A stretch of 64,000 nt of DNA from NCBI RefSeq assembly GCF_002019795.1, contig NZ_KV917381.1, positions 2,388,068 to 2,452,067 of the forward strand, read 5' to 3'. Origin of the DNA: Bacillus alkalicellulosilyticus (lineage in GTDB: Bacteria; Bacillota; Bacilli; Bacillales; Bacillaceae_F). The notes under the pieces are model-generated. The model searched no databases. It had not been told where the DNA came from and worked only from the letters and a program-made list of their open reading frames with translations. A program made the translations under genes and the position numbers. Positions 39,850-48,397 of this stretch are shown here, one piece after another (positions within the stretch are counted from its first letter, which is position 1; every line of letters starts with the position of its first letter).

Positions 39850-40854
39850 TTATTTACAGTTTTTTATTTCTTCTCCTAGTAACTGATAAGAACGAAGACG
39901 GTCACTGGCTGAATGAGTGTGTGTCACAACCATAATTTCATTGGCTTGATAGGTTTTCTGAATCTGCTTCAGTTTTTCTATTAATTCGTGCGGATTCCCA
40001 GTTACGATATTTTTCCTCATTCTTTCTATTTTTCCTTTTTCCATTTCAGTTAGTTTGTATTCCATTGCTTCTTCTCTTGAAGGAAGTCCATTACGGCGAC
40101 TCCCATTCTCTTTTTGCAGAGCACCAATGGTTGTACTTAATGCTAGTTCATTAGCTCTTTCCGTCGTTTCAGCGCATATTGCTGACACCGTCACTATAAC
40201 TTCAGGCTTTTGATTTTCCCGTAAAGATCGATATGAATCAAAATACTGTTTGATGATTTCAACTCCATCATTTTCACTCATAAATTGTCCAAATGCATAC
40301 GGCACTCCAAGTTGCCCTGCAAGAATACCACTCTTTTTGCTCGTTCCAAGAATCCAAGGCACCGGCGCACTTGTTGGAAAAGGTGAAGCTGTTACCTTTT
40401 CATATTTATGCCCTGTTGGAAAAGAGTCCTCTAAGAATTGGAGAAGCTCCTTAACGGCATCTGGCATGTTCCAAACCTGTTTTAGGAAGTGGTCTGATAA
40501 GGCATTGGTTGTCTCCGCTGAGCCACCAGGTGCACGTCCGATCCCTAAATCAATACGGTTAGGAAATAGCGTAGCCAATAGATTAAAGACCTCAGCAACT
40601 TTAAAAGTTTTATAAAAGGGAAGCAATATTGCACCAGAACCAATTCGGATTTCTTTCGTTTGCGCACCAATATAAGGTAACATCACCTCAGGAGCAGGAC
40701 AAGCTAAACCGGGTAAATTATGATGCTCCGCTATCCAATACCTTGTGTAGCCATACTTTTCACCGAGTTGTGCAAGTCGAACAGCATGATGTAATGCTTC
40801 ATAGGCCGTTTCATTATCAGTGATAGGAGCCTGGTCTAATATACTAATTTTCAT
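39850..40854 (-). CDS. LLM-class flavin-dependent monooxygenase
   Basis: 334 residues of the same family as 38702-39712: YTRYWIAEHHNLPGLACPAPE, RIGSGAILLPFYKTFK, PNRIDLGIGRAPGG. The ATG overlaps the stop of the upstream ykvR-like gene by four bases (ATGA), so the two are coupled. Substrate unknown. Confidence 0.92.
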   Translation of the reverse strand: MKISILDQAPITDNETAYEALHHAVRLAQLGEKYGYTRYWIAEHHNLPGLACPAPEVMLPYIGAQTKEIRIGSGAILLPFYKTFKVAEVFNLLATLFPNRIDLGIGRAPGGSAETTNALSDHFLKQVWNMPDAVKELLQFLEDSFPTGHKYEKVTASPFPTSAPVPWILGTSKKSGILAGQLGVPYAFGQFMSENDGVEIIKQYFDSYRSLRENQKPEVIVTVSAICAETTERANELALSTTIGALQKENGSRRNGLPSREEAMEYKLTEMEKGKIERMRKNIVTGNPHELIEKLKQIQKTYQANEIMVVTHTHSASDRLRSYQLLGEEIKNCK

Positions 40855-41153
40855 CGTTCTAACTCACCTACCTGTACGACTTCCTTTACCTTTAACGAAA
40901 ACGTTCCCACCTGCCCCTCTTTGTAGAGATTTGTGACAGAAGTCGAGTAATGTGTAATCGTTCCTCGAAACAATATTCCACTGTAAGGAACGTGAACATC
41001 AAACTCACCTTCGTACAAAAGCGTAGTTATCTGATGATAGTCGTTACTATCAACTAAAAATTTAACAAAGAGTTCATGAAGATGATTATGAAGCATGTGT
41101 TGATACGATATTACTTGAATTGAAGTATCATTCAATACGATTACGTTAGCCAA
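40851..41153 (-). CDS. ykvR: YkvR-like DUF3219 protein
   Basis: 100 residues, predicted beta-rich. The segment LYEGEFDVHVPYSGILFRG followed by YSTSVTNLY matches my recollection of B. subtilis YkvR (DUF3219). GGAGCTG lies upstream. Overlaps the monooxygenase start by 4 nt, forming a two-gene operon. Function unknown. Confidence 0.8.
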   Translation of the reverse strand: MANVIVLNDTSIQVISYQHMLHNHLHELFVKFLVDSNDYHQITTLLYEGEFDVHVPYSGILFRGTITHYSTSVTNLYKEGQVGTFSLKVKEVVQVGELER

Positions 41154-41233
41154 AACGTTACAGCTCCTTTCACGGATGAAGATAATAGCACTTATACTAA
41201 GAGTGTAGCAAATTGATAATTAGACGACAAAAT

Positions 41234-41273
41234 GGGGACTGTAAAAGTTCGGTTTTTAACTTTTACAGTCCCC
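41234..41273 (-). terminator. Terminator of the small lipoprotein gene
   Basis: Perfect 16-bp arms GGGGACTGTAAAAGTT / AACTTTTACAGTCCCC. The loop and inner arm (GTTCGGTTTTTAAC) recur in the element at 46197-46241. Confidence 0.85.
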
Positions 41274-41314
41274 TCCTATTTACATTGCGCTATATGTTTG
41301 GTTAGAACCTTCTT

Positions 41315-41689
41315 TTATTTAATGATTCCTTCTTCCATTTGGTAAATCGAAAACGAATGCTCTTCAATCGCCAATGCTATAACGGAATTGTCCTTTTTAA
41401 AAAAGTAAACATGTCCAAGTTGTTCCTTTTCTAATTCATCCCATCCCCATGCTTTAATTTCATCAAAATAGGGTTGTGGGGAAATAAGCCCTTGTTTACC
41501 ACCTATATTTGGTATCTTAAACGTTTCTCCTTTGACTATGTGAGGATTGTCAAAGGTTGATTCAAGGATTTCGGCTTTTTCTGGAACTGGAAATTCATCA
41601 TGTACCGATGATGAAACAAATACGATATTACTTGTGTTACAACCGACGAGTAAAAGGGTCATCATAGATAACAATACAATTGTACGCAT
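41315..41689 (-). CDS. Small lipoprotein, uncharacterised
   Basis: 124 residues: lipoprotein signal MRTIVLLSMMTLLLVGC (lipobox LVGC), then a soluble domain of about 105 residues with no motif I recognise. The start at 41689 has AAGGAG 8 nt upstream; the frame could begin at a GTG three codons earlier, but this is too close to that site. It follows the signal peptidase gene on the same strand by 29 nt and is probably cotranscribed. Confidence 0.78.
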   Translation of the reverse strand: MRTIVLLSMMTLLLVGCNTSNIVFVSSSVHDEFPVPEKAEILESTFDNPHIVKGETFKIPNIGGKQGLISPQPYFDEIKAWGWDELEKEQLGHVYFFKKDNSVIALAIEEHSFSIYQMEEGIIK

Positions 41690-41718
41690 AAAAAACACTC
41701 CTTACAGGTCTACAATTT

Positions 41719-42348
41719 TTAGTAACTCGTGAAGCTTGTAAACGGATAATATCGAAGAATCACTTTTCCAACAACATTATCAATTGGAACAGGGCCAATG
41801 TCACGGCTATCAATACTATGGTTTCGGTTATCCCCCATTACAAAAACATGCTGTTCAGGGACAACAAACTCCTCAAACGAATATACCATTTCATCTTTAA
41901 TGTATTCTTCTGTTAATTCAATACCATTTCTAAAAATCTTTCCATCTCGTCCCTCTAATCTATCTCCAGGCTCACCTATTACCCGCTTTATCCAAAAATG
42001 CTCGTCCTCTTTCTCGTCTTCGTCTTCTCGGAGTAGTTTAGCAAGCATCGGGCTTTCGAGAAAGTTATCGGTAATTGACCGTTTCCGCTCCGTCCGACTA
42101 TCAATAATGACCAAGTCAAGATATGAAGGGTCTTGACCAAGTAAATATCCACTCTTAAATATAATGACTCTGTCACCAATACTATCTTCATCAAAAGGGT
42201 TCTCCCCATCAAACGTCGGCTCCATTGAACTTCCGCTAACGGAATAAGGTTGAATGACAAAGGAACTGATAATAAGAGACAATACGAGCGCCGCTAAAAT
42301 CACTTTACTCCAACTGAATAGCTCTTGAAAGAGCATTGATTTTTTCAT
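41719..42348 (-). CDS. Type I signal peptidase
   Basis: 209 residues: one N-terminal membrane anchor (about 12-32), catalytic Ser in SGSSMEPTF, catalytic Lys in WIKRVIGEPGDRLEG, and the downstream box GDNRNHSIDSRDIGPV. A charged insertion (LREDEDEKEDEHF) precedes the Lys motif and is longer than in typical Bacillus Sip proteins. It removes signal peptides from secreted proteins such as the cellulases here. The start at 42348 is set by AAGGTG. Confidence 0.93.
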   Translation of the reverse strand: MKKSMLFQELFSWSKVILAALVLSLIISSFVIQPYSVSGSSMEPTFDGENPFDEDSIGDRVIIFKSGYLLGQDPSYLDLVIIDSRTERKRSITDNFLESPMLAKLLREDEDEKEDEHFWIKRVIGEPGDRLEGRDGKIFRNGIELTEEYIKDEMVYSFEEFVVPEQHVFVMGDNRNHSIDSRDIGPVPIDNVVGKVILRYYPFTSFTSY

Positions 42349-42556
42349 ATATAACACCTTCACCACATTTGACTTGTATTTAACTATCAAACTCTATGTA
42401 TATTTCGACTAGTCCCATTAAATTCCCTTTTTTTTCGTTACATTTGAGGATATGTATTTAAAACCAGTAGTATTCATTTCTTGTAAACACTGTAAGACAC
42501 TAGTGAACCAAAACTAAAATCTCTAAATAACACCAAACTAAATTATCCTTTCAAAA

Positions 42557-42592
42557 AAAGACCAGAAGAAAAACTCTCCTGGCCATCCTTAT
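42557..42592 (-). terminator. Terminator of the chemoreceptor operon
   Basis: GGCCAGGAG / TTCTGGTC-type stem followed by T7 on the minus strand. Confidence 0.8.
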
Positions 42593-42603
42593 AAATTTGC
42601 GGT

Positions 42604-44295
42604 TTATAATTTAAAGATTTTTAATTCATTTTGAAGTTTCTCTGCAATTTTGGCAAGCTCATTTGCACTTCCTGCAACTTCTTGAACAGTAGCACTTTGT
42701 TCTTCAGAAGAAGCGGCGGCTTCTTCTGTTGCAGCGACAGCAATTTCGATTGTTTCTGAGATTTGTTTTACAGAGGACATTACATCAGATGCATTGTTTC
42801 GAATTTCTGAGAGAATTTGCTTTATAACTTCCACACCTTCTTCAGTTTCTTTTACATTCCCAACTATCTTATACAATGAATCTCCGCCTTTTTGAATCAT
42901 ATTGACCTGTTGATTTATCGATTCTAAATTCGTTTCCATTGTATTGACAGTTACAGTTGTTTCCGATTGAATATCACCAATTAAACTTGTAATCTGATTG
43001 GCTGCGTTATTTGATTGTTCGGCAAGTTGTCGAACTTCAGATGCGACAACCGCAAATCCTTTCCCATGCTCTCCTGCTCTAGCTGCTTCAATCGCAGCAT
43101 TTAAAGCAAGTAAATTGGTTTGATTGGCGATGTCAGTGATTACGGTTATAATTCCACCAATTTCTGATGAACGTCTATTCAGCTTTTGAATCGAATCTGT
43201 AGCAAATTCAATCGTTTCCGTCACTTTATCCAAGTGCTGAATCGCATCATTTATCGCAATATTTCCTTCTTCTGCTTCGGTAGAGGACATTTGCGCTCGT
43301 TGAAGTGTTCGTAACGCCACCTCGTCCCCTTCCGTCACTTTAGAAATGGCTATATCTACTTTTGTTAAAATAACACCGGCTTCATTTGATTGTTTTTCAG
43401 AAGCACCGGCTAAATCATTTGTTGTTTTCGCAATTTGTGCACTCATATCTCCGGTAACATCTGCACTTGCTGCTAACTCTTCAGCAGTAGCAGCGGTTTG
43501 TTCTGCTGTAGACATCACTTCGGCAATGAGGCCTTTTAAATTGTTCGTCATTTGGTTAATCGATTGAGATAGTTGACCGATTTCATCCTTGCTACGAACT
43601 GTGATTTCTCCAACCTTAAGATTCCCATCTGCAATCTCTCGTGCTATATTCGTTATTTCTTCTAGCGGCTTCACACCACGTTTAATCATGAAGAACACGA
43701 GTAAGGCAATAATGATTAAGGCAGAAGCACCAAATAGAATAACCGTAGTTTGAAATTCAGAAATCATGTCATAATAAGGAGCGGCTGATTGTCCAATAAA
43801 TAACATACCAATCGTTTCTCCAGCGGCATTGGTAATAGGTTCATAAATAGTAACTAATCGTTGGCCGACAACTTCTGCTTCACCGGTAAAGACTTGGCCA
43901 CCTTCAAGTGTATGCTTGGCTACTTGTTCAGATACTTGAGTTCCTACTGCTCTTTCTCCCGTTTCTAACAAAACACTCGTAGTTACTCGTGTATCCCCTT
44001 GAAAAATAGTAATCGCATTATTGGTTAATCTTGAAAGCTCATCAACAATGGCAAAATTATCGTTCATTTCTGTTGTTCCTTTGTATAGCTTTCCATGTTG
44101 GACAGACCACTCACCAGGCATTTTATAGTCAATCAATCCTTTTGATACACTTAATCCGTCTTGTAAACTATTATTTGCAACTATAAAAATATCTTTCTTT
44201 ACGATTGAAATAGAATATCCACTGATAATTGAAGCCATTAAAGAAAAAAGAATCACAAACAATAAGGTCAGTTTTCCTTTTACACCTATTTTCAT
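42604..44295 (-). CDS. Methyl-accepting chemotaxis protein with single-Cache sensor
   Basis: 563 residues: TM1 (about 8-30), extracellular single-Cache-type domain (about 35-185; [12 protein letters not shown] ... [17 protein letters not shown] ... GMLFIGQS), TM2 (about 187-208), HAMP, and a signalling domain with the hairpin tip [41 protein letters not shown] in pieces. The ATG directly abuts the stop of the STAS gene, with GGAGAGGGG as ribosome site. Third gene of an operon with an anti-sigma-type kinase and a STAS protein. Ligand unknown; related Cache domains bind carboxylates. Confidence 0.94.
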   Translation of the reverse strand: MKIGVKGKLTLLFVILFSLMASIISGYSISIVKKDIFIVANNSLQDGLSVSKGLIDYKMPGEWSVQHGKLYKGTTEMNDNFAIVDELSRLTNNAITIFQGDTRVTTSVLLETGERAVGTQVSEQVAKHTLEGGQVFTGEAEVVGQRLVTIYEPITNAAGETIGMLFIGQSAAPYYDMISEFQTTVILFGASALIIIALLVFFMIKRGVKPLEEITNIAREIADGNLKVGEITVRSKDEIGQLSQSINQMTNNLKGLIAEVMSTAEQTAATAEELAASADVTGDMSAQIAKTTNDLAGASEKQSNEAGVILTKVDIAISKVTEGDEVALRTLQRAQMSSTEAEEGNIAINDAIQHLDKVTETIEFATDSIQKLNRRSSEIGGIITVITDIANQTNLLALNAAIEAARAGEHGKGFAVVASEVRQLAEQSNNAANQITSLIGDIQSETTVTVNTMETNLESINQQVNMIQKGGDSLYKIVGNVKETEEGVEVIKQILSEIRNNASDVMSSVKQISETIEIAVAATEEAAASSEEQSATVQEVAGSANELAKIAEKLQNELKIFKL

Positions 44296-44658
44296 CTAGT
44301 TGTTCCCCTCTCCATGAATAAATTGCATCGCTTGCTCCATTGTTTCGAAAATAGAAAAGATTTGCTCAAACTTAGCAATGCTAAACAATTCTCGTAAAAA
44401 TGAATCTGGAACAACTAGACAAATTGGTTGTGTACCATCGGTTTTCTTTAAGAAAGATAAGAGTGCTCCCATACCCGTACTATCAATGGCTGTCACGGTA
44501 GAAAGGTCGAAAATAAAACCATTAGCTTCTTGATTATAAAACCCTAGGATTGAGTCTTTTAAATCCTTTGAGTTTTCATACTTTAATATGCCTTGAATCG
44601 TAAATACTTGTACATCTGCTATTTGTTTTTGTTGTACCATTTCATGATTAATTGACAA
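44296..44658 (-). CDS. STAS-domain anti-sigma factor antagonist
   Basis: 120 residues, SpoIIAA/RsbV fold, with the phospho-acceptor Ser in TAIDSTGMGALLSF (about residue 59). It is preceded by the kinase gene (5-nt gap) and abuts the MCP gene. Its phosphorylation state should decide whether the neighbouring kinase is sequestered. A phosphatase candidate is the GAF-PP2C protein at 35340-36542. Confidence 0.93.
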   Translation of the reverse strand: MSINHEMVQQKQIADVQVFTIQGILKYENSKDLKDSILGFYNQEANGFIFDLSTVTAIDSTGMGALLSFLKKTDGTQPICLVVPDSFLRELFSIAKFEQIFSIFETMEQAMQFIHGEGNN

Positions 44659-44663
44659 GTTAC

Positions 44664-45083
44664 CTACCTCCGTTTACGAATCTTTGTTGAAAATCTGTGT
44701 TCCCCTTCTTTAGAGAAAGTAAGCTTGTCCACAAGCTCCTTTACCATTAATAGCCCTCTACCTCGCTCTTGAAAAACGATATCTTCTAATCTCAATTCAT
44801 GTATGTTCACTAAATCCTCTTCTGATAACCCACCAGCATTATCAGTGACTGTTACAATCATATCAACTTCATTCACGGTAACATCTACGCTAATTTCTTC
44901 CGAAGTTTCTTTACCAAACTGAGTGTGAACAGCTTCTAGCGAATTAATAAGTAATTCATGAATTGCAAATGAAAAATGAGGTTGAGCTTCACCTACATAC
45001 TGTTCAATAGCATAGGGAATTACTTGGTCGAAATAAGAAATCGAATCAATACGGCAGGGGAGGGTAAATTGTAAAGAAAGCAT
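44664..45083 (-). CDS. RsbW/SpoIIAB-like serine kinase (HATPase_c_2)
   Basis: 139 residues with ATPase motifs: N box FAIHELLINSLEAV, G1 VTDNAGGLSEEDL and G2 ERGRGLLMVKEL. It is expected to phosphorylate the STAS protein encoded immediately downstream. The start at 45083 is chosen for AAGGGGGT; the frame extends 18 codons without support. No sigma factor gene is adjacent. Confidence 0.9.
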   Translation of the reverse strand: MLSLQFTLPCRIDSISYFDQVIPYAIEQYVGEAQPHFSFAIHELLINSLEAVHTQFGKETSEEISVDVTVNEVDMIVTVTDNAGGLSEEDLVNIHELRLEDIVFQERGRGLLMVKELVDKLTFSKEGEHRFSTKIRKRR

Positions 45084-45183
45084 TTTAACGACCCCCTTTT
45101 TAAAAATCTTATAGTTATTTCTGACGGATAACGTCACTAAATCTACACTTGCTTTTAAATATAAACTATTTTATGAATAAAAT

Positions 45184-45272
45184 ATACTAGGAATTTATTC
45201 CTAGTATGTGTTGTTTTTATAGGACAAACTTCTAAACAAGTTGTGAGTAGGTTCTCACAACTTGTTTAGAAG
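45184..45272. repeat. Two perfect palindromes upstream of the kinase-STAS-MCP operon
   Basis: 45184-45207: ATACTAGGAAT-N2-ATTCCTAGTAT. 45229-45272: CTTCTAAACAAGTTGTGAG and its complement, perfect 19-bp arms around a 6-nt loop. The second is downstream of the Met aminopeptidase promoter side and upstream of the chemoreceptor operon; the core CAAGTTGTGAG recurs in the 28-bp array at 55311. Confidence 0.8.
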
Positions 45273-45360
45273 CATATGACTGGTTTGCACGAGTCAAGAC
45301 ATGACATAATGATACGATAACTCGTTTTGTCACAAGACCGCCTTTCTCTTTTAGGTATAC

Positions 45361-46107
45361 CTATTGTTCTGTCAAAATCAAAGGACCTTCTTTAGTAATG
45401 GCAAGTGTATGCTCATATTGAACGGATAACTTACCATCTGCCGTTCTTGCAGTCCAGCCATTATCATCCTTGATACTAAACCAAACCCCTTCGTTAACCA
45501 TCGGTTCGATTGTTATAACCATGCCTTCTTTTAATCTCATTCCTGTTCCCGGCGTTCCAAAATGAAAAATCGCAGGCTCCTCATGAATAGTTGGTCCTAT
45601 TCCGTGTCCTGTAAATTCACGAACAACAGAGAACCCTTCTTGTTCAACAAAAGATTGAATCGCATAGCCAATATCCCCTAGTCGGTTTCCTGGGTACGCC
45701 TGTTCAATACCAATATACAATGCCTTTTTAGTTACTTCCATTAACCTTTTTTGTTTTTCTGAAATATTTCCAACTGCATAGGTCCAAGCAGAATCCGCAA
45801 GTGCCCCATTGAGATTGACAACTATATCTATCGTAACAAGATCACCTTTTTTTAGCGGTGTTTTTCTGGGAAAGCCATGACATATTTCATCGTTAATTGA
45901 AGCACATGTTGCATATTGATATCCATGAAAACCTTTTTGCTCTGGCGTTGCTCCATTTTTAAGTAAATAAGTTTCCACTAACTTGTCAATTTCTAACGTC
46001 GACATACCTGGCTTAATCCTTTTAGCTAGCTCTTTGTGACAAGAGGCTAACAACCTACCAGCTGCATGCATTTGCTTAATTTCTCTATCCGATTTTAAAT
46101 TGAGCAA
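45361..46107 (-). CDS. map: Type I methionine aminopeptidase
   Basis: 248 residues. All five metal ligands are visible: Asp in VTIDIVV, Asp in LADSAWTYAV, His in FTGHGIG, Glu in TIEPMV and Glu in QYEHTL. It removes the initiator Met in the cytoplasm. Start: an ATG at 46116 directly abuts AAAGG, too close, whereas TTG at 46107 is 9 nt away, so I prefer the TTG start. Standalone, so probably a second map gene beside the ribosomal-operon copy usual in bacilli. Confidence 0.92.
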   Translation of the reverse strand: MLNLKSDREIKQMHAAGRLLASCHKELAKRIKPGMSTLEIDKLVETYLLKNGATPEQKGFHGYQYATCASINDEICHGFPRKTPLKKGDLVTIDIVVNLNGALADSAWTYAVGNISEKQKRLMEVTKKALYIGIEQAYPGNRLGDIGYAIQSFVEQEGFSVVREFTGHGIGPTIHEEPAIFHFGTPGTGMRLKEGMVITIEPMVNEGVWFSIKDDNGWTARTADGKLSVQYEHTLAITKEGPLILTEQ

Positions 46108-46173
46108 ACTTATCATCCTTTACATCTTTTTCTTTATACTATTCTTATTACCACCCACTGACATTATCACAAA

Positions 46174-46354
46174 AGACAGAGAAAAAGTTGGGTTTTCGAG
46201 GTCACTGAAAAGTTCGGTTTTTAACTTTTACAGTGACCTCGATGCAATGTGCGAAACCGTTGCGTTCTTTAGTGCCTACTACGAGTGGGTTTCTCTTAGT
46301 AGGCACGCAACGTGTGAAGCCATTTCCTTTTTAATCATAGACAGAGAAAAAGTT
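46174..46354. repeat. Palindromic element flanked by 16-bp direct repeats
   Basis: Direct repeats AGACAGAGAAAAAGTT at 46174-46189 and 46339-46354. Between them: a long palindrome (46197-46241, arms CGAGGTCACTG and AAGTT), then GTGCCTACTA / TAGTAGGCAC within near-repeats of TGTGCGAAACC and CGTGTGAAGCC. It resembles a small non-autonomous element, though no terminal transposase signature is known to me. Confidence 0.6.
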
Positions 46355-46385
46355 AGGGTTATACTATTTCTGTGTCCACATAAAA

Positions 46386-46410
46386 AACCTCTGGTCGATG
46401 ACCAGAGGTT
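46386..46410 (-). terminator. Terminator of the sugar ABC operon
   Basis: AACCTCTGGTC / GACCAGAGGTT perfect arms with T6 on the minus strand. Confidence 0.9.
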
Positions 46411-46427
46411 TACGCTATCATATGAAA

Positions 46428-47318
46428 TTAGCCTTTTACAGAACCGGCTGTGATTCCTTCAACAATCCGGTTACTTAATATAAAGAATGCCAGAAGAATT
46501 GGAATGATGCTAATCATTAATGTGGCTCCAATTGCTCCCCAATCTGTTGCATATTGTCCAATGAAGTTTTGAATCCCAACCGTTAACGTTTTGTACTTAT
46601 CAGAGCTGATGAACGTATTGACAAATACGAACTCGTTCCAGTTATAAATCATGTTGATAATGGCGGTTGTCGCAATAACAGGCGCCGTAATTGGTAAAAT
46701 GATTTTGAAAAAGAGGCGATGGACAGAACATCCATCCATAATTGCCGCTTCTTCCACTTCACGAGGGATCGTATAATAAAAGCCCAGTAGGATCATTATC
46801 GTAATCGGTAAATTAAATGCTGTGTACGTTAAAATGATCGATAAAGGGTGATTCATTAATTTAATTGTTGTAAAAAAACTAAAAAGTGGAATGAGAGTAG
46901 AGTGAACAGGTATCATAAGTCCAACCATAAATAGACCTAATACTGGCTTACTTAGTTTCCACTTCATTCTTGTTATCGCAAATGTCACAAAGCTTGCAAG
47001 TAACACCGTTAAAATAACAGAGACTGCCGTAATCCACACACTATTAAAGAAATACAAACTAATGTTACCTTCTGTCCATACCTTCACATAATTTTCCCAT
47101 CTTGGATCAGATGGAAGAGCTAAAGGTGCTAAGTTATATACCTCTTGGTTATTTTTTAAGGAAAAGAACAGCAACCAAATTAAAGGAAGGATTTGAACAA
47201 TAGCAACAACAATTAATACAACATACAACAACCCAAGAGAGATACGTTGCCACAGTGAGCTTGGGTTAGAAGTAGGCTGCGGTGATATCGATTTTTGAGT
47301 TTCTAACACTTTTTCCAT
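46428..47318 (-). CDS. Sugar ABC transporter permease (MalG/LacG type)
   Basis: 296 residues, six membrane segments, with the EAA loop EVEEAAIMDGCSVHRLFFKIILPI that contacts the ATPase. CUT1-type carbohydrate importer. It lies 14 nt after the partner permease. No ATPase gene is present in the operon, so a shared ATPase such as MsmX is likely, as known for B. subtilis CUT1 systems. Confidence 0.93.
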   Translation of the reverse strand: MEKVLETQKSISPQPTSNPSSLWQRISLGLLYVVLIVVAIVQILPLIWLLFFSLKNNQEVYNLAPLALPSDPRWENYVKVWTEGNISLYFFNSVWITAVSVILTVLLASFVTFAITRMKWKLSKPVLGLFMVGLMIPVHSTLIPLFSFFTTIKLMNHPLSIILTYTAFNLPITIMILLGFYYTIPREVEEAAIMDGCSVHRLFFKIILPITAPVIATTAIINMIYNWNEFVFVNTFISSDKYKTLTVGIQNFIGQYATDWGAIGATLMISIIPILLAFFILSNRIVEGITAGSVKG

Positions 47319-47332
47319 TGTCTATTCCTCCC

Positions 47333-48211
47333 TTAGTATTGGACATTATCTTTTGTAGTTGTTAGTTTACGAATCACCCATGTAACGACTAAACAAATAA
47401 GAAGGAGATAAAAGCCTGAAGCACTTCCATATCCAAAATCATTCATTCTAAATGCTTGCTTGTACATGAATGAGGCCATTACTTCACTTGCCCCATTAGG
47501 TCCACCATCGGTCATAACATAAATCAAATCGAAATATTTTAGTGAACCAACAACGGCCAATACAATGGTTACTTTAATAATTCCCATGATTAAAGGAACT
47601 TTGATTTTATAAGCAATTTGCCATGGAGACGCGCCGTCTATTTTCGCTGCATCGATTAATGACTCAGGAATATTTTTAAGGGCTGCATAATAAATCAAAA
47701 TATAAAAGCCTGCATATTGCCATATAATAGCAATAAAAATTGAAAATAACACAATTTTCGTATCAGCTAACCATAATGGCGGGTTTTCAATCCCGATAGA
47801 CATAAGAAGTCTGTTAATTACACCATTTGTTGGATGATATATTTTTATCCATAGCTGAGCAATGGCTACTGATGATAAAAGCATCGGGATTAAGTATATT
47901 TTCCGTAATAAATTTGCTCCTTTTATTTTGCCTGAGAGAACCACAGAAACAAGTAGATACCCTCCCAAACTAAGAACGGAAAAGACAGCTAATAAGAATG
48001 AGTGATAGGTACTTCTCCAAAACATATCATCAGACAAAAGTCTTATATAATTATCTAATCCAATGAATAGCTTCTCTCCAATCCCATCCCAACTTAATAA
48101 TCCATAATAGCCTGTCATTACGATCGGTATGTAAATAAGAACTAAAATTAGGATTAATGCTGGTAACACGTATAGCGCGATGATAAATTTATTGGACATG
48201 ACCTTATCCAC
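47333..48211 (-). CDS. Sugar ABC transporter permease (MalF/LacF type)
   Basis: 292 residues, six membrane segments, EAA loop PESLIDAAKIDGASPWQIAYKIKVP. The start is GTG at 48211 with AAAGGAG 9 nt upstream; the next ATG (48199) has no site. It is the second gene of the binding protein-permease-permease set. Confidence 0.92.
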   Translation of the reverse strand: MDKVMSNKFIIALYVLPALILILVLIYIPIVMTGYYGLLSWDGIGEKLFIGLDNYIRLLSDDMFWRSTYHSFLLAVFSVLSLGGYLLVSVVLSGKIKGANLLRKIYLIPMLLSSVAIAQLWIKIYHPTNGVINRLLMSIGIENPPLWLADTKIVLFSIFIAIIWQYAGFYILIYYAALKNIPESLIDAAKIDGASPWQIAYKIKVPLIMGIIKVTIVLAVVGSLKYFDLIYVMTDGGPNGASEVMASFMYKQAFRMNDFGYGSASGFYLLLICLVVTWVIRKLTTTKDNVQY

Positions 48212-48355
48212 ATTTATTCTCTCCTTTCTATATGAAAAACGGCAAAGCCATATTTGATTAATTTACTTCCAGACATCAATGAGCAACTAATCTTTTATGC
48301 TTTCCTATCAGTTAAGAAAAACGACAAAAACGTCTTGTCTTGGCTGAAAACGAAA

Positions 48356-48385
48356 GGACATATCTAGGCTTGCGGATATGTCCTC
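48356..48385 (-). terminator. Internal hairpin after the binding-protein gene
   Basis: AGGACATATC-N10-GATATGTCCT between the binding protein and permease genes. Such hairpins commonly lower permease expression relative to the binding protein by partial termination or mRNA protection. Confidence 0.75.
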
Positions 48386-48397
48386 TCGTGAATCCTA

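Larger units (their letters stand above)
46117..46427. other. Intergenic region with mobile-like element
   Basis: Most of it is the palindromic element 46174-46354. An open plus-strand frame (46100-46453) crosses this element but has no ribosome site or protein signature. Confidence 0.6.

Noticed and set aside
46100-46453. 117-codon plus-strand frame
   Set aside because: It runs through the palindromic element and a terminator, with no ribosome site or homology.
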